From Pseudoxanthomonas sp. CF125 (lineage in GTDB: Bacteria > Pseudomonadota > Gammaproteobacteria > Xanthomonadales > Xanthomonadaceae): a stretch of DNA of 64,000 nt. Location of the stretch: the NCBI RefSeq assembly GCF_900104085.1, contig NZ_FNLD01000003.1, positions 307,001 to 371,000 of the forward strand, given 5' to 3'. Position numbers and translations under genes: made by a program. Below the pieces are notes generated by a model. The model saw only the letters and a list, made by a program, of their open reading frames with translations, was not told where the DNA came from and ran no database searches. Positions 18,542 through 27,047 of the stretch are shown one piece after another (positions within the stretch are counted from its first letter, which is position 1; each line of letters starts with the position of its first letter).

Positions 18542-19361
18542 GTCGCATCGGCTCGAACGCAACCAGGTCGCGGTGCTGATTCCGGCATTGAACGAATCGC
18601 TGCGTATCCGCGAAGTAGTGGAAGGCGCGCTGGCGCAGTGCCCTAACGTGATCGTGGTCGACGACGGCTCCACCGACGGCACCGGCCAATGCATCGCCGA
18701 CCTGCCGGTGATCGTGCTGCGGCACGAGCAACGCATGGGCAAGGGACAGTCGCTGCGCGATGGCTTCGGCGAAGCGCGGCGGCGCGGCTTCAAGGGCGTG
18801 CTGACCATGGATGGCGACGGCCAGCACTCGGCCAGCGACTTGCCGCGCTTGCTGGACGCAGCCAATCGCCATCCCGGCTGCATCGTGATCGGCGCGCGCC
18901 TGCGCAAACGCGCCTCGCAGCCGACCTATCGCCGGCTGGCCAACGAGTTCGGCGACTGGGGCATCGCCTGGGGCACCGGTTATCAGGTAGCCGACAGCCA
19001 GAGCGGCCAGCGTTTCTATCCGGCCGAAGTGCTGGCGCTGGACGACATCCCTGGCGAGAATTTCGTATTCGAAGCGCAGATCGTTATTTCCGCGGCGCGC
19101 ACCTTGGGTACGCGTTGCGTGTCGGTGCCGATCGAATCGCGCTACCGCCGCGCCGGCAGCGAGGAGCAATTCCGGCCCAGCCACTTCCGGCCGCTCACCG
19201 ATCTTTACCGCATCACCAGCCACATCGTGAGGCAGGCGCTGCGCTACGGCGGCATCCCCGCGGTCTACCGCAGCATCCAGGCCAACCCGCCGATCATCGA
19301 CGATCCCAGCGGGGAATTCGGTGCTCCACCGGTCACCTCCGAGGTCAGGAAACCCGCATGA
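18534..19361 (+). CDS. Family 2 glycosyltransferase of the xanthomonadin cluster
   Basis: A 275-residue GT-A fold enzyme. It has the nucleotide-binding start VAVLIPALNESLRI, VVDDGSTDGTG and the metal-binding TMDGDGQH, as in dolichyl-phosphate mannose synthase-like GT2 enzymes, and no membrane helices. In xanthomonadin and aryl polyene clusters such an enzyme is thought to glycosylate the pigment or its lipid anchor. The sugar donor cannot be read from the sequence. Its ATG lies 8 bases inside the preceding gene and its stop overlaps the halogenase ATG, so it belongs to the same coupled operon. Confidence 0.87.
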   Translation: MTESHRLERNQVAVLIPALNESLRIREVVEGALAQCPNVIVVDDGSTDGTGQCIADLPVIVLRHEQRMGKGQSLRDGFGEARRRGFKGVLTMDGDGQHSASDLPRLLDAANRHPGCIVIGARLRKRASQPTYRRLANEFGDWGIAWGTGYQVADSQSGQRFYPAEVLALDDIPGENFVFEAQIVISAARTLGTRCVSVPIESRYRRAGSEEQFRPSHFRPLTDLYRITSHIVRQALRYGGIPAVYRSIQANPPIIDDPSGEFGAPPVTSEVRKPA

Positions 19362-20977
19362 ACTCCACCGCCACCGATGTCGTGATACTGGGTGGCGGAC
19401 TGGCGGGATTGAGTTTGGCGATACAGCTGAAGCAGCGCGAGCCGGCGATCGGCGTCACCGTGCTGGAGCGGCGCGCGCATCCGGTGCGCGAGGCCGCATT
19501 CAAAGTCGGCGAATCGACGGTGGAGATCGGGGCGCACTACTTCGCCAATGTGCTCGGTTTCCGCGAGCACCTGGAGAACGAACAGATACGCAAGTTCGGC
19601 TTCCGGTTCTTCTTTTCCGAAGGCCGCAACGACATCGACCGCTGCACCGAGCTGGGCGTAAGCGAACTGCTGCCCGCGCCCTCCTGGCAGCTCGACCGCG
19701 GGCGTTTCGAAAATTTTCTCGGCGAACAGGCACGTGCGCTCGGCGTGGATTTCCGCGATGGCGCAGTGGTACGCGGAATCGAGCTGGACGAGAAAGACCA
19801 GCCGCATGCGGTGACGTTCGATCACGCAGGAGCGCAGGCGATCTTGAGCGCGCGCTGGGTGGTCGATGCGGCAGGCCGCGCAGGACTGATCAAACGCAAG
19901 CGTGGGCTTGAGCAATCCAACGACCATGACGCCAATGCGGTGTGGTGGCGGGTGGACGGTTTCGTCGATCCCGACCAATGGTCCGACGACCCGCAGTGGC
20001 TGGCGCGTTGCGCGCCGCCGGACCGCTGGCGCTCGACCAACCACATGTGCGGACCTGGTTACTGGTTCTGGCTGATTCCGCTGGCCTCGGGCGCGCATTC
20101 CCTGGGCATCGTCTGCGACGCGAAGATGCACCCGCTGGTAACCATGAACACCTTCGACAAGGCGATGGCCTGGCTGCATGAGCACCAGCCGCAGGTGGCG
20201 CGTTCTCTGGAAAAGCCCGAACACCGGCTGCAGGACTTCCTGTTCCTGCGCCACTTTTCCTATGGCTGCAAACAGGTGTTCAGCGGCGACCGCTGGGCGC
20301 TGACCGGCGAGGCGGGCCTATTTCTGGATCCGTTCTATTCGCCGGGCAGCGATTTCATCGCCATGAGCAACACCTTCATTTGCGATCTGATCGGCAAGGA
20401 CCGCGCCGGCCGGTCGTTCGCGCCCTATGCCGAGATCTACCAGCAGATGTACTTCTCGTTCTACGAAAATACGTTGACGTTGTACCAGGATCAGTATCCG
20501 CTGTTCGGCGATGCGCAGGTGATGCCGGTCAAGGTGATCTGGGACTACACCTACTACTGGGCGTTGCTGGCGCCGTTGTTCTTCGGCCAGCGGCTTACCG
20601 AGATTTCGCTGATAGGCAAACTACGGCCGCAATTCCTGCGTGGCCGCCAGCTGAACCTGTCGATGCAGGCGCTGCTGCGCGAATGGGGTCGGCGCAATAG
20701 CGCGCCGCTGCGCCCGGACGACCGCTTCCTCAACCAGTACGAGGTCGACTGGTTCCATGAAATGAATCGGGCGCTGCTGGATGAACTGGACGATGCCGCG
20801 TTTATGCAACGCATAGGCGACAACGTGGCGCGGATGGAGTGGCTGGCGCGGGAGATACTGGGGCGGGCCAGGGCCGAACATGGACAGATCGATGGGTATG
20901 GGTTGGATGAGTTGCTTGCGGGTTCCGAAAGTGCGGAGATTTCGCTGGCCTCGTTCTGGTATGCCGACGCCGCCTAG
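19358..20977 (+). CDS. Flavin-dependent halogenase-like enzyme
   Basis: A 539-residue FAD enzyme of the tryptophan halogenase superfamily. The dinucleotide motif VVILGGGLAGLS is at the N-terminus, then the lysine-containing FKVGEST, the halogenase signature WFWLIP (WxWxIP) and the FLDPFYSPGSDF flavin motif. Xanthomonadins are mono- or dibrominated aryl polyenes, so this is the best candidate for the brominating enzyme; that link is inferred from chemistry and context. The C-terminal 150 residues are helical and outside the canonical fold. It is the last gene of the four-gene rightward operon. A GIY-YIG element follows directly. Confidence 0.88.
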   Translation: MNSTATDVVILGGGLAGLSLAIQLKQREPAIGVTVLERRAHPVREAAFKVGESTVEIGAHYFANVLGFREHLENEQIRKFGFRFFFSEGRNDIDRCTELGVSELLPAPSWQLDRGRFENFLGEQARALGVDFRDGAVVRGIELDEKDQPHAVTFDHAGAQAILSARWVVDAAGRAGLIKRKRGLEQSNDHDANAVWWRVDGFVDPDQWSDDPQWLARCAPPDRWRSTNHMCGPGYWFWLIPLASGAHSLGIVCDAKMHPLVTMNTFDKAMAWLHEHQPQVARSLEKPEHRLQDFLFLRHFSYGCKQVFSGDRWALTGEAGLFLDPFYSPGSDFIAMSNTFICDLIGKDRAGRSFAPYAEIYQQMYFSFYENTLTLYQDQYPLFGDAQVMPVKVIWDYTYYWALLAPLFFGQRLTEISLIGKLRPQFLRGRQLNLSMQALLREWGRRNSAPLRPDDRFLNQYEVDWFHEMNRALLDELDDAAFMQRIGDNVARMEWLAREILGRARAEHGQIDGYGLDELLAGSESAEISLASFWYADAA

Positions 20978-20990
20978 TTAAAATAGTGCC

Positions 20991-21382
20991 GTCATCCCGG
21001 CGCATGCCGGGATCCATCCATCAGGACAAGGAAGTCCATGAAGCAACCCTGCGTATACCTGCTTGCCAGCCGCCACTACGGGACGCTGTACACGGGCGTC
21101 ACTTCCGATCTGCTCCGGCGCGTTTCACAACACCGCGAAGGCATCGTCGACGGCTTCATAAAAAAGTATCGCGTGCATAGATTGGTCTGGTTCGAACACC
21201 ACGCCACCATGCCCGAAGCGATAGCGCGGGAAAAGTCGATAAAGGAATGGAAACGTGCCCATAAGATCGCGCTGATAGAAGCTTGCAATCCTCACTGGTC
21301 GGACCTGTTTCCGCGGCTGTTTTGATGACCTTCGGAAACACTCCTTCACTTAGGGATGGATCCCGGCATCCGCCGGGATGAC
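20991..21382. mobile_element. 392-bp element with 28-bp terminal inverted repeats carrying a GIY-YIG nuclease gene
   Basis: The left end at 20991-21018 starts GTCATCCCGGCGCATGCCGG. The right end at 21355-21382 is its inverse with one mismatch in 28. Each end is itself palindromic (CCCGGC...GCCGGG). The only gene inside is a GIY-YIG endonuclease. No target-site duplication is evident. It sits in the convergent gap between the halogenase and the ketoreductase. Related ends without the gene occur at 27048-27079 and 58496-58632. Confidence 0.7.
21038..21325 (+). CDS. Small GIY-YIG endonuclease
   Basis: A 95-residue stand-alone GIY-YIG domain. The family strands appear as VYLLAS (GIY equivalent) and LYTGVT (YIG equivalent), followed by the conserved arginine in LLRRVSQHREG and the catalytic glutamate region AREKSIKEWKR. 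It belongs to the UPF0213/YhbQ-like group of single-domain proteins (COG2827), which cleave or bind branched DNA in the few studied cases. A ribosome binding site (AAGGAAG) precedes the ATG. The gene is enclosed by two inverted REP-like ends, with about 20 bases on the left and 30 on the right, suggesting that protein and repeat travel together. It has no evident role in pigment synthesis. Confidence 0.88.
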   Translation: MKQPCVYLLASRHYGTLYTGVTSDLLRRVSQHREGIVDGFIKKYRVHRLVWFEHHATMPEAIAREKSIKEWKRAHKIALIEACNPHWSDLFPRLF

Positions 21383-21416
21383 GACCGGAAGAAAACGGGC
21401 CCGGAATATTTTTTGG

Positions 21417-22151
21417 CTAACCCATCCCTCCATTGACCCCAATCACCTGCCCATTGATATACGCCGCCTGTTCCCCGCACAAGAATCCCACCAGCGCCGC
21501 AACCTCTTCCGGCTTGCCCACCCGCCCCGCCGGCACTATCTGCTTTACCACCTCAGGCGGAAAAGCATCGCCCGCCATGCTGCCTTCGATCACCCCGGGC
21601 GCCACCACGTTGACGGTGATGTTGCGCGCGGCCATCTCGCGCGCCAGCGATTTCGATGCGCCATGCAGGGCGGCCTTGGCGGCGGCGTAGTTGGTCTGGC
21701 CGCGGTTGCCCAGCACCGCGGCGACCGAGGACACGCTGACGATGCGCCCCCAGCGCGTACGCGCCATCGGCAGCAGCAACGGCTGGGTGACATGGAAAAA
21801 ACCATGTAGCGAGACGTCGATCACCCGCTTCCACTGCGCTTCGGACATGCCGGCCATCGGGGCGTCGTCATGGATGCCGGCGTTGTTGACGATCACCTGG
21901 ATGGGGCCGCTCTGCAACAGCGCGTCGATAGCCATGCGCGTCGCATCGCCATCGGCTACATCGAAGGCGACGGCATCCGCGCTGCCGCCAGCCGCGCGGA
22001 TCTCCGCGACCACCGTCTCGGCGCGCGCAAGATTGCCGTTGGCGTGGACGATGACATGCAACCCGTCCGCAGCGAGCCGCTTGCTGATGGCGCCGCCAAG
22101 GTCGCCGCTACCGCCGGTGACCAGCGCGCGCTTCATGGTTTCCTGTTGCAT
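21417..22151 (-). CDS. 3-oxoacyl-ACP reductase (FabG/ApeQ-like SDR)
   Basis: A 244-residue short-chain dehydrogenase. It shows TGGSGDLG near the N-terminus, NNAG at about residue 89, the catalytic serine in SVSSVAAV and YAAAK. It reduces the beta-keto intermediate during polyene extension. The cofactor motif is unusual: classical SDRs have TGxxxGxG, but the central glycine is aspartate here (TGGSGDLG). GGGAG eight bases upstream supports the ATG at 22151; ATG at 22136 is an alternative. It is the distal gene of the leftward pigment operon, separated from the dehydratase by a REP doublet. Confidence 0.92.
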   Translation of the reverse strand: MQQETMKRALVTGGSGDLGGAISKRLAADGLHVIVHANGNLARAETVVAEIRAAGGSADAVAFDVADGDATRMAIDALLQSGPIQVIVNNAGIHDDAPMAGMSEAQWKRVIDVSLHGFFHVTQPLLLPMARTRWGRIVSVSSVAAVLGNRGQTNYAAAKAALHGASKSLAREMAARNITVNVVAPGVIEGSMAGDAFPPEVVKQIVPAGRVGKPEEVAALVGFLCGEQAAYINGQVIGVNGGMG

Positions 22152-22198
22152 CTCGGATTCTCCCTTCGTTCGTTGAACAGCTGCGCTCCCACGTTTTT

Positions 22199-22287
22199 GT
22201 AGGAGCTGCGTAAGCTGCGACCGTAAGAACCGGGTCGCGCACGCATGCGATCGGAAAGACCACGGTCGCAGCTTACGCAGCTCCTAC
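22199..22287. repeat. GTAG-type REP doublet, core GGAGCTGCGTAAGCTGCGACCG
   Basis: GTAGGAGCTGCGTAAGCTGC at 22199 and its inverse ending at 22287. The right-hand GTAG gives the TAG stop of the dehydratase gene. The doublet interrupts an otherwise compact operon and may stabilise or attenuate the transcript. Confidence 0.9.
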
Positions 22288-22712
22288 AGCTGAAGCATGA
22301 CTGCGGCGCGGCCTTCGACAAGAAGATGGTCCCCATGGTGGATGCGGAACGCATACTGCTGACTGCCCTCGCCTTCGGCCAGCACCTCGGCTTCGCACTC
22401 GAGCACGCCGGGCAACTGGTCGATGTAGGACACGTGCAGCCGTACGCCACGCAAGGCGACCAGCAGACCTGGACCCGCATCGCCGCCGCGCGCACGCGCG
22501 CGCAGCCCGCCGTGCACGGCCATGGCTTGGGCGCCGTATTCGCACAGATGCACGGCGCGCAGTTTGTCGCCGGACCGCAGCGGGTGCGCAACATCACGAT
22601 GGTTGCTGGCGCGCAGGACGATCCGATGCGCGTCCCACTCCACCACCTGGTCCCACAGGCACATGCTGCCCTTGTGCGGAATCATCGCTTCGATCTGCTC
22701 ACGCGGCAACAT
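22284..22712 (-). CDS. Hotdog-fold 3-hydroxyacyl-ACP dehydratase (ApeP-like)
   Basis: A 142-residue hotdog protein. It starts IEAMIPHKGSMCLWDQV, typical of the aryl polyene dehydratase ApeP and distinct from FabA/FabZ in lacking HFPG. Aryl polyene systems use two dehydratases of different type acting with each other; the second here is at 26646-26939. The start at 22712 overlaps the end of the exporter gene by 14 bases. The stop codon TAG is the first TAG of the adjacent REP. Function in dehydrating the beta-hydroxyacyl chain is inferred from homology and cluster position. Confidence 0.85.
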   Translation of the reverse strand: MLPREQIEAMIPHKGSMCLWDQVVEWDAHRIVLRASNHRDVAHPLRSGDKLRAVHLCEYGAQAMAVHGGLRARARGGDAGPGLLVALRGVRLHVSYIDQLPGVLECEAEVLAEGEGSQQYAFRIHHGDHLLVEGRAAVMLQL

Positions 22713-25038
22713 CGGGGTTCTCCTGCACCGGCTGCCGCGACACCAGCAGCGCCAGCACGAAATTGGCGAACACCCCGATGGCCACGGTGCTGCCGATCGC
22801 GCGCAGCACGGGGATGGAGGACAACGCGAGCAGACTGAACACCAGCAACGTCATCAGACTGCACACGATCAACGCGTGCAAAGTGCGCAGCTGATCGGCG
22901 CGGTCGTCGCCGGCATGGTCGAAAAACAGGGCGTAGTCCAGGCCCAGGCCGGCGGCGAGAATCAATGCAACCAGATGGAACAGATTCAACTCGACTCCCA
23001 GGCCACGCAACACGGCCAGGATCAGCAGGGTCGTCAGCGCCATCGGCAACAACACCCGCAGCACGCGCCGCGGCTGGCGCAACGCGATCCACACCGTGGC
23101 CGTGAGCAACAGCGCGGCGACGGCCAGCGCCGCCAGCACGCGGCCACGGTAGGCGGCCACCAGCGATTCGGAGGCTTCCTTCAAGTCCAGCAATCGCGCG
23201 CCGTTGGCCGCTGCCGTTGTCGCGACCGCGGCAGGATCCTGCAGGCCGTTCAACGACACCAGCGCGGTGACGTGATCGCTGCCGGACAGCAGCAACCCGG
23301 CAACGCTCGCCGCCAGCGGCGTGCCCTGCAGGTCGGCCTGGGAAAGCGCGGGCGCGCGCTTGGCGGCCTCGATGTCGGCGACGAAGGGATCGAACGCATC
23401 CGCGTTGAAGGGCGAATCCTCCAACACCGTTGCCAGCATGGCTTGAAGGCGATCGCGCGCAGGCAACGCCTGCTGGCGCGCATGCTGCACTTGCGCGCTG
23501 GGCAGGTAGCGCGCAGCCAGGTCGTAACCGGCCAGCGCACCGTCGACCACCAGCCGATCCAGCGCCGGACGCAAACGTTCCGAGGCCTGCAGCACCTGGT
23601 CTTCGGTCTTTCCCTCAACCGTCAGCACGTAGCGCACATCCGGCGCGCCCAGCTCGTCGCGCAGCACCGCATCCTGCGCCAGCGCATCGGCGGGCACTGG
23701 CGTGAGTTTGGATAGGTCGTTCTGCCAGAACACGCCGGGCGCGAACGCGATGATGCACAGCGCGACCAGGGCCAGCATTGCCAGCGACCCCTTCGGTCGC
23801 GGCAAACGCGCGATGCCCCGCCACATTTTCGCCAGCGCCCGCGAATCGGCGAAGTCGCGCGGTGCGGGGTCTATCAGCGCAGGAAGCAGGAAACGCGTAC
23901 TGATCGCGGCAGCGCCCAGCCCGGCAATGGTGAATACCGCCAACTGTTTCAACCCGTCCACGCCGGAGAACAGAAAAGTGACGTAGGCGATGCAAGTGGA
24001 GGCTACGCCGGTGGCCAGCGTCGGCCACAACGAACGCGCGTTGGTCCACGGCGACATGCCCGGACGCTGATGGCTGAAGAGGTGGATCGGGTAATCCTGC
24101 ACCACGCCGATCAGAGTGAAACCGAAAGCGACGGTGATGCCGTGCACGCCGTCGAACAGCAACGCCACCGCGCCCAGCCCGGCCAATCCGGCGGTGGCCA
24201 ATGGCAATGCGCCCAGGATCGGCATCTTCCAACTGCGGTAGGCGATTCCCAGCAACAGGATCAGGCCGATGGTATCGACCATGCCGATCCATTGCGCCTC
24301 GGCGGCGGTGCGCCCGCCGATCTCCACCGAGAACGCACCCGGGCCGGTCAGGACCAATTCGCTGCGCGTGCCGGCGGCGATCTTCTTGAAACCGGAATGG
24401 ATGGCGTCGACCGCCGCCTGCTGGCCGGTGGGATCGAAACCCGCCGCCCGCGTCTGCGCCACCAGCAGGGCTTTGTCGCCGGCGCGGTCGAACCAGACTT
24501 CTTGCAAGCGTTGCGGCGCGTTGGCCGGTTGCCAGCGCTCGGCCAGTTTCAGCGTTTCAAGGGTGGGGTCGGCAGGCAGCAGCGGCTCGATCAGCGAGGC
24601 CGCCGGCGAGCCGAGGTCCTGCACGCGCGCATCGAGTTCTTCGCGCAGCATCGCTTCATCGAACGGCCGCGTATCGAAAGTGTCGGTCAGCAGGTAGCGG
24701 TAGGGACGCAGCCGCTCCGGAATGGAATCCAGGCTGGCATCGCCGCCATTGGCGACCAGTGCGAACTCCGGTCGCGCCGCCAGCGCACTGCGCAAAGCCT
24801 GCGATTGCGCGGCCAGGGTCGGCGCATCGGCGCCGGAGATCGACATCAGCAACAGACGCGAGCCCGGGCCCTCGCCCAGCTCGTCGATCAGCAGTTTCTG
24901 CGCCGGGGTTTCGGCGGCCGGCATGAACTTGCGCAGGTCGCCGCTGAGTTGCAGCCGCTGGGTGATCGCCCATGCGGCCAGGGCCAGCACGGCAAGCCAC
25001 AGCAGGGCCAGCGCGATGCGGCTGCGCGCCGACAGCAT
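22699..25038 (-). CDS. RND/MMPL-family exporter of the pigment cluster
   Basis: A 779-residue membrane protein with the two-fold RND plan. One N-terminal helix (RIALALLWLAVLALAAWAI) is followed by a large periplasmic loop of about 230 residues, then five to six helices including GFTLIGVVQDYPIHLF, with an acidic residue in the membrane. The arrangement then repeats, ending with LILAAGLGLDYALFFDHAGDD. It corresponds to the ApeM-like exporter that, with the LolA-like protein, moves the aryl polyene lipid to the outer membrane. I start at the ATG at 25038, which overlaps the upstream TGA (ATGA); a GTG at 25062 is an alternative. Confidence 0.9.
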   Translation of the reverse strand: MLSARSRIALALLWLAVLALAAWAITQRLQLSGDLRKFMPAAETPAQKLLIDELGEGPGSRLLLMSISGADAPTLAAQSQALRSALAARPEFALVANGGDASLDSIPERLRPYRYLLTDTFDTRPFDEAMLREELDARVQDLGSPAASLIEPLLPADPTLETLKLAERWQPANAPQRLQEVWFDRAGDKALLVAQTRAAGFDPTGQQAAVDAIHSGFKKIAAGTRSELVLTGPGAFSVEIGGRTAAEAQWIGMVDTIGLILLLGIAYRSWKMPILGALPLATAGLAGLGAVALLFDGVHGITVAFGFTLIGVVQDYPIHLFSHQRPGMSPWTNARSLWPTLATGVASTCIAYVTFLFSGVDGLKQLAVFTIAGLGAAAISTRFLLPALIDPAPRDFADSRALAKMWRGIARLPRPKGSLAMLALVALCIIAFAPGVFWQNDLSKLTPVPADALAQDAVLRDELGAPDVRYVLTVEGKTEDQVLQASERLRPALDRLVVDGALAGYDLAARYLPSAQVQHARQQALPARDRLQAMLATVLEDSPFNADAFDPFVADIEAAKRAPALSQADLQGTPLAASVAGLLLSGSDHVTALVSLNGLQDPAAVATTAAANGARLLDLKEASESLVAAYRGRVLAALAVAALLLTATVWIALRQPRRVLRVLLPMALTTLLILAVLRGLGVELNLFHLVALILAAGLGLDYALFFDHAGDDRADQLRTLHALIVCSLMTLLVFSLLALSSIPVLRAIGSTVAIGVFANFVLALLVSRQPVQENPDVAA

Positions 25039-25751
25039 CAGCGCGTGGCGCCCGCGCGGCACAATGCGGCCAATGCCTCGGCGGAGCTTGCCTTTCCAGA
25101 GCCGGCTTTGGCGGCATCGTTAGCGGCGCCCGCGAGCAACGTGCGTTGCAGGTCGCCTTTGAGCGGACGGGTTTCGATGCAGCGCAACTCGGCGCCGCGT
25201 CCGTACAGGATGATGTCGCGCACGCTGCTCTTCATCTGCGCGTCGAGAGGCGCGAGCAGCAGCGTCCATTGCTGGCGCGTACCTTGCGGCGTGAGCCGAT
25301 AGTGCTTTTCCAGCAAAGCGCGGTCGCCCGAAAGCAACGCGCCGAAACTGGCCTGCAAACCCGCAAGTTCCGGCACCCGCGACAGCGCGAACTTGCGCGG
25401 CGTCTTGCCGGCGCGGGCGATGATCGCCTCGCCGTTGCGCAGGGTGGTGGTTTCCACGTACGGCGAGCGCACCGCGCGCACCAGCGTGTCCTGGTCGGGG
25501 CGCTGGTATTCGCCCTCTATGCGCAGCGGCGCCTTCAGCATCGCCGATCCGCGCAGCTCCACGAAGGCGGTGCGCACCGGCGCGGGCCGCGCCAGCTTCT
25601 GCAGAATCCAGTCCGCATCGACCGCTGCGGCCGCACCGGCTTCAGGGGCTGCGACGCACGGCCACGCGGCGCTGCACAGCAGCATCAGCGTCGGCATGAT
25701 CGATCGCCACGATGCGCGGCGCATCGGCCGTGGACGACGTGCTGGCTTCAT
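25038..25751 (-). CDS. LolA-like outer membrane lipoprotein carrier of the pigment cluster
   Basis: A 237-residue periplasmic protein with a signal peptide (basic MKPARRPRPMRRASWR, hydrophobic IMPTLMLLCSAAWPCVA) and an LolA/LolB-like body: FVELRGSAMLKAPLRIEGEYQ and YVETTTLRNGEAIIARAGKTPR strands. In aryl polyene operons this ApeL-type carrier is proposed to ferry the pigment lipid between inner and outer membrane. Several starts are possible (25751, 25724, 25697); I chose 25751 because it gives the best basic region. The 5' part overlaps the acyltransferase gene by more than 50 bases whichever start is used. Its stop is fused to the exporter start. Confidence 0.82.
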   Translation of the reverse strand: MKPARRPRPMRRASWRSIMPTLMLLCSAAWPCVAAPEAGAAAAVDADWILQKLARPAPVRTAFVELRGSAMLKAPLRIEGEYQRPDQDTLVRAVRSPYVETTTLRNGEAIIARAGKTPRKFALSRVPELAGLQASFGALLSGDRALLEKHYRLTPQGTRQQWTLLLAPLDAQMKSSVRDIILYGRGAELRCIETRPLKGDLQRTLLAGAANDAAKAGSGKASSAEALAALCRAGATR

Positions 25752-26649
25752 CTTGGTTACCCCAGAAATCATAGAAATTGAACCAGTTGTAAGGTGCGGC
25801 ACGGGCGTGATGCTCCAGCCTGGCGGCGTAACGCTGGATGAGCGAGAGCACCGCCTGGGCGCGCTGCTGACGCGGAACGGCGATGCCGTCGCTGAAACGC
25901 TCGAACGCCAGGTGGTAGCGGCAGCCATCCAGATACAGCCCGAAAGCCAGCACCACCGGCACCTTGAGCGCCGAGGCGATCAACCAGGGCGCCGTCGGGA
26001 AGGGCGCTTCGCGACCCAGGAACCGCGTATTCAATGCGGGCTCGCCGGCGCGCGCACGATCCACCAGCAGCGCGACCAGCGCGCCTTCGTCGGTGGCCTG
26101 CTTGATGGCCATGGCGATCGACGGCCCGTCCTGGCCGGCATCGATCACGCCGGCGGCGATCTCCGGATTCAACGCATCCAGCAACTGCGTCATCGCCGGA
26201 TTGTGCGCTTTGTCCAATACCACCCGGATCTTGTAGTCGGAGCGTTGCTGGGCCAGCACGCGCATTACTTCGAAACTGCCCAGATGAGAACCGAACAATA
26301 GAACGCCCTGGCGGCGGTCCAGTACCTCATGCAGTTCCGGCAGGCCGGTGATGCGCACGTCGAAACCGCCGAAGCGCCCGCCCAGCAGAAAAACCCGGTC
26401 CAGGATGGTCGCAGCGAAAGTATGGATATGCCGGGCCACCGCCCACAGCCCCACCTTGCGGCCCAGCACACGCGTCAGGTAGGTACGCGAGGCGCGCCGT
26501 TCCGGACCGCGCACCAGCAGAAAATAAAGCGTGATGGGATACAGGCACATGCGGGCGACGCTGCGCCCGCCGTAGCGCGCGATGCTGCGGATCAGCCAGA
26601 TGGCGAAACGCCCTCCGCCTTCCGGACGCTGTTTCCAGTTGGCGCTCAT
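25642..26649 (-). CDS. Lysophospholipid acyltransferase-like enzyme (LpxL/HtrB-type)
   Basis: A 335-residue LPLAT protein. It has the acyltransferase motif FGSHLGSFEV (HX4E), LVDRARAGEPALNTRFLGREAPFPTAPW and a single N-terminal hydrophobic region. It presumably attaches the finished polyene, or a fatty acyl chain, to a lipid. Clusters of this kind always carry one such gene (ApeD/ApeJ or XanD-like). The ATG at 26649 overlaps the upstream stop (ATGA). Its C-terminus is extended by about 30 low-complexity residues that overlap the LolA-like gene. Confidence 0.88.
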   Translation of the reverse strand: MSANWKQRPEGGGRFAIWLIRSIARYGGRSVARMCLYPITLYFLLVRGPERRASRTYLTRVLGRKVGLWAVARHIHTFAATILDRVFLLGGRFGGFDVRITGLPELHEVLDRRQGVLLFGSHLGSFEVMRVLAQQRSDYKIRVVLDKAHNPAMTQLLDALNPEIAAGVIDAGQDGPSIAMAIKQATDEGALVALLVDRARAGEPALNTRFLGREAPFPTAPWLIASALKVPVVLAFGLYLDGCRYHLAFERFSDGIAVPRQQRAQAVLSLIQRYAARLEHHARAAPYNWFNFYDFWGNQDEASTSSTADAPRIVAIDHADADAAVQRRVAVRRSP

Positions 26650-26939
26650 GCCGTGGCCTGCGCTTCGGCCACGATCTCGCCGCTGGCCAGCACTTCCGGA
26701 CCGCACAACACCCGGAAACGCCAGCGCGGCGCTTCGCCCGACAACTCCACCGAAGCGGATTGGCCGGGCAGCAAGGGTTTGAGGAATTTCACTTGTGGCA
26801 AACGCAATGGCGGCAGCGGCCCGCAATCGGATTCGATGGCCTCGATCACCCGGTCCAGAAGAACCACGCCCGGGACAATCGGCCGACCGGGAAAATGCCC
26901 CGGCAAGCTCGGGTGATCCGCTGGAATGATGAACCGCAT
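26646..26939 (-). CDS. FabZ-like 3-hydroxyacyl-ACP dehydratase (ApeI-like)
   Basis: A 97-residue hotdog dehydratase. HPSLPGHFPGRPIVPGVVLLD at residues 9-29 contains the FabZ-type catalytic histidine and HFPG loop. It is shorter than FabZ (about 150 residues), as is usual for ApeI. It likely works with the ApeP-like protein as a heteromer. The ATG at 26939 begins MRFIIPADHP; a longer frame upstream is not conserved. It is the first gene of the segment after a 490-base repeat-filled gap, so either a promoter lies in that gap or transcription comes through from the ACP side. Confidence 0.86.
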   Translation of the reverse strand: MRFIIPADHPSLPGHFPGRPIVPGVVLLDRVIEAIESDCGPLPPLRLPQVKFLKPLLPGQSASVELSGEAPRWRFRVLCGPEVLASGEIVAEAQATA

Positions 26940-27047
26940 ACCGCATTTTCCTGACTGTCCCCTGCACACAAGGATACCGGAGGCTTGGGTGAACGCACCG
27001 CATTTGCCGGCTCGTCAGGAGAATTACTGTCCGCATACCCTCCGACC

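Noticed and set aside
20986-21180. Alternative 64-codon frame overlapping the GIY-YIG gene
   Set aside because: It starts in the inverted repeat and lacks any motif, while the overlapping frame has the full GIY-YIG signature.
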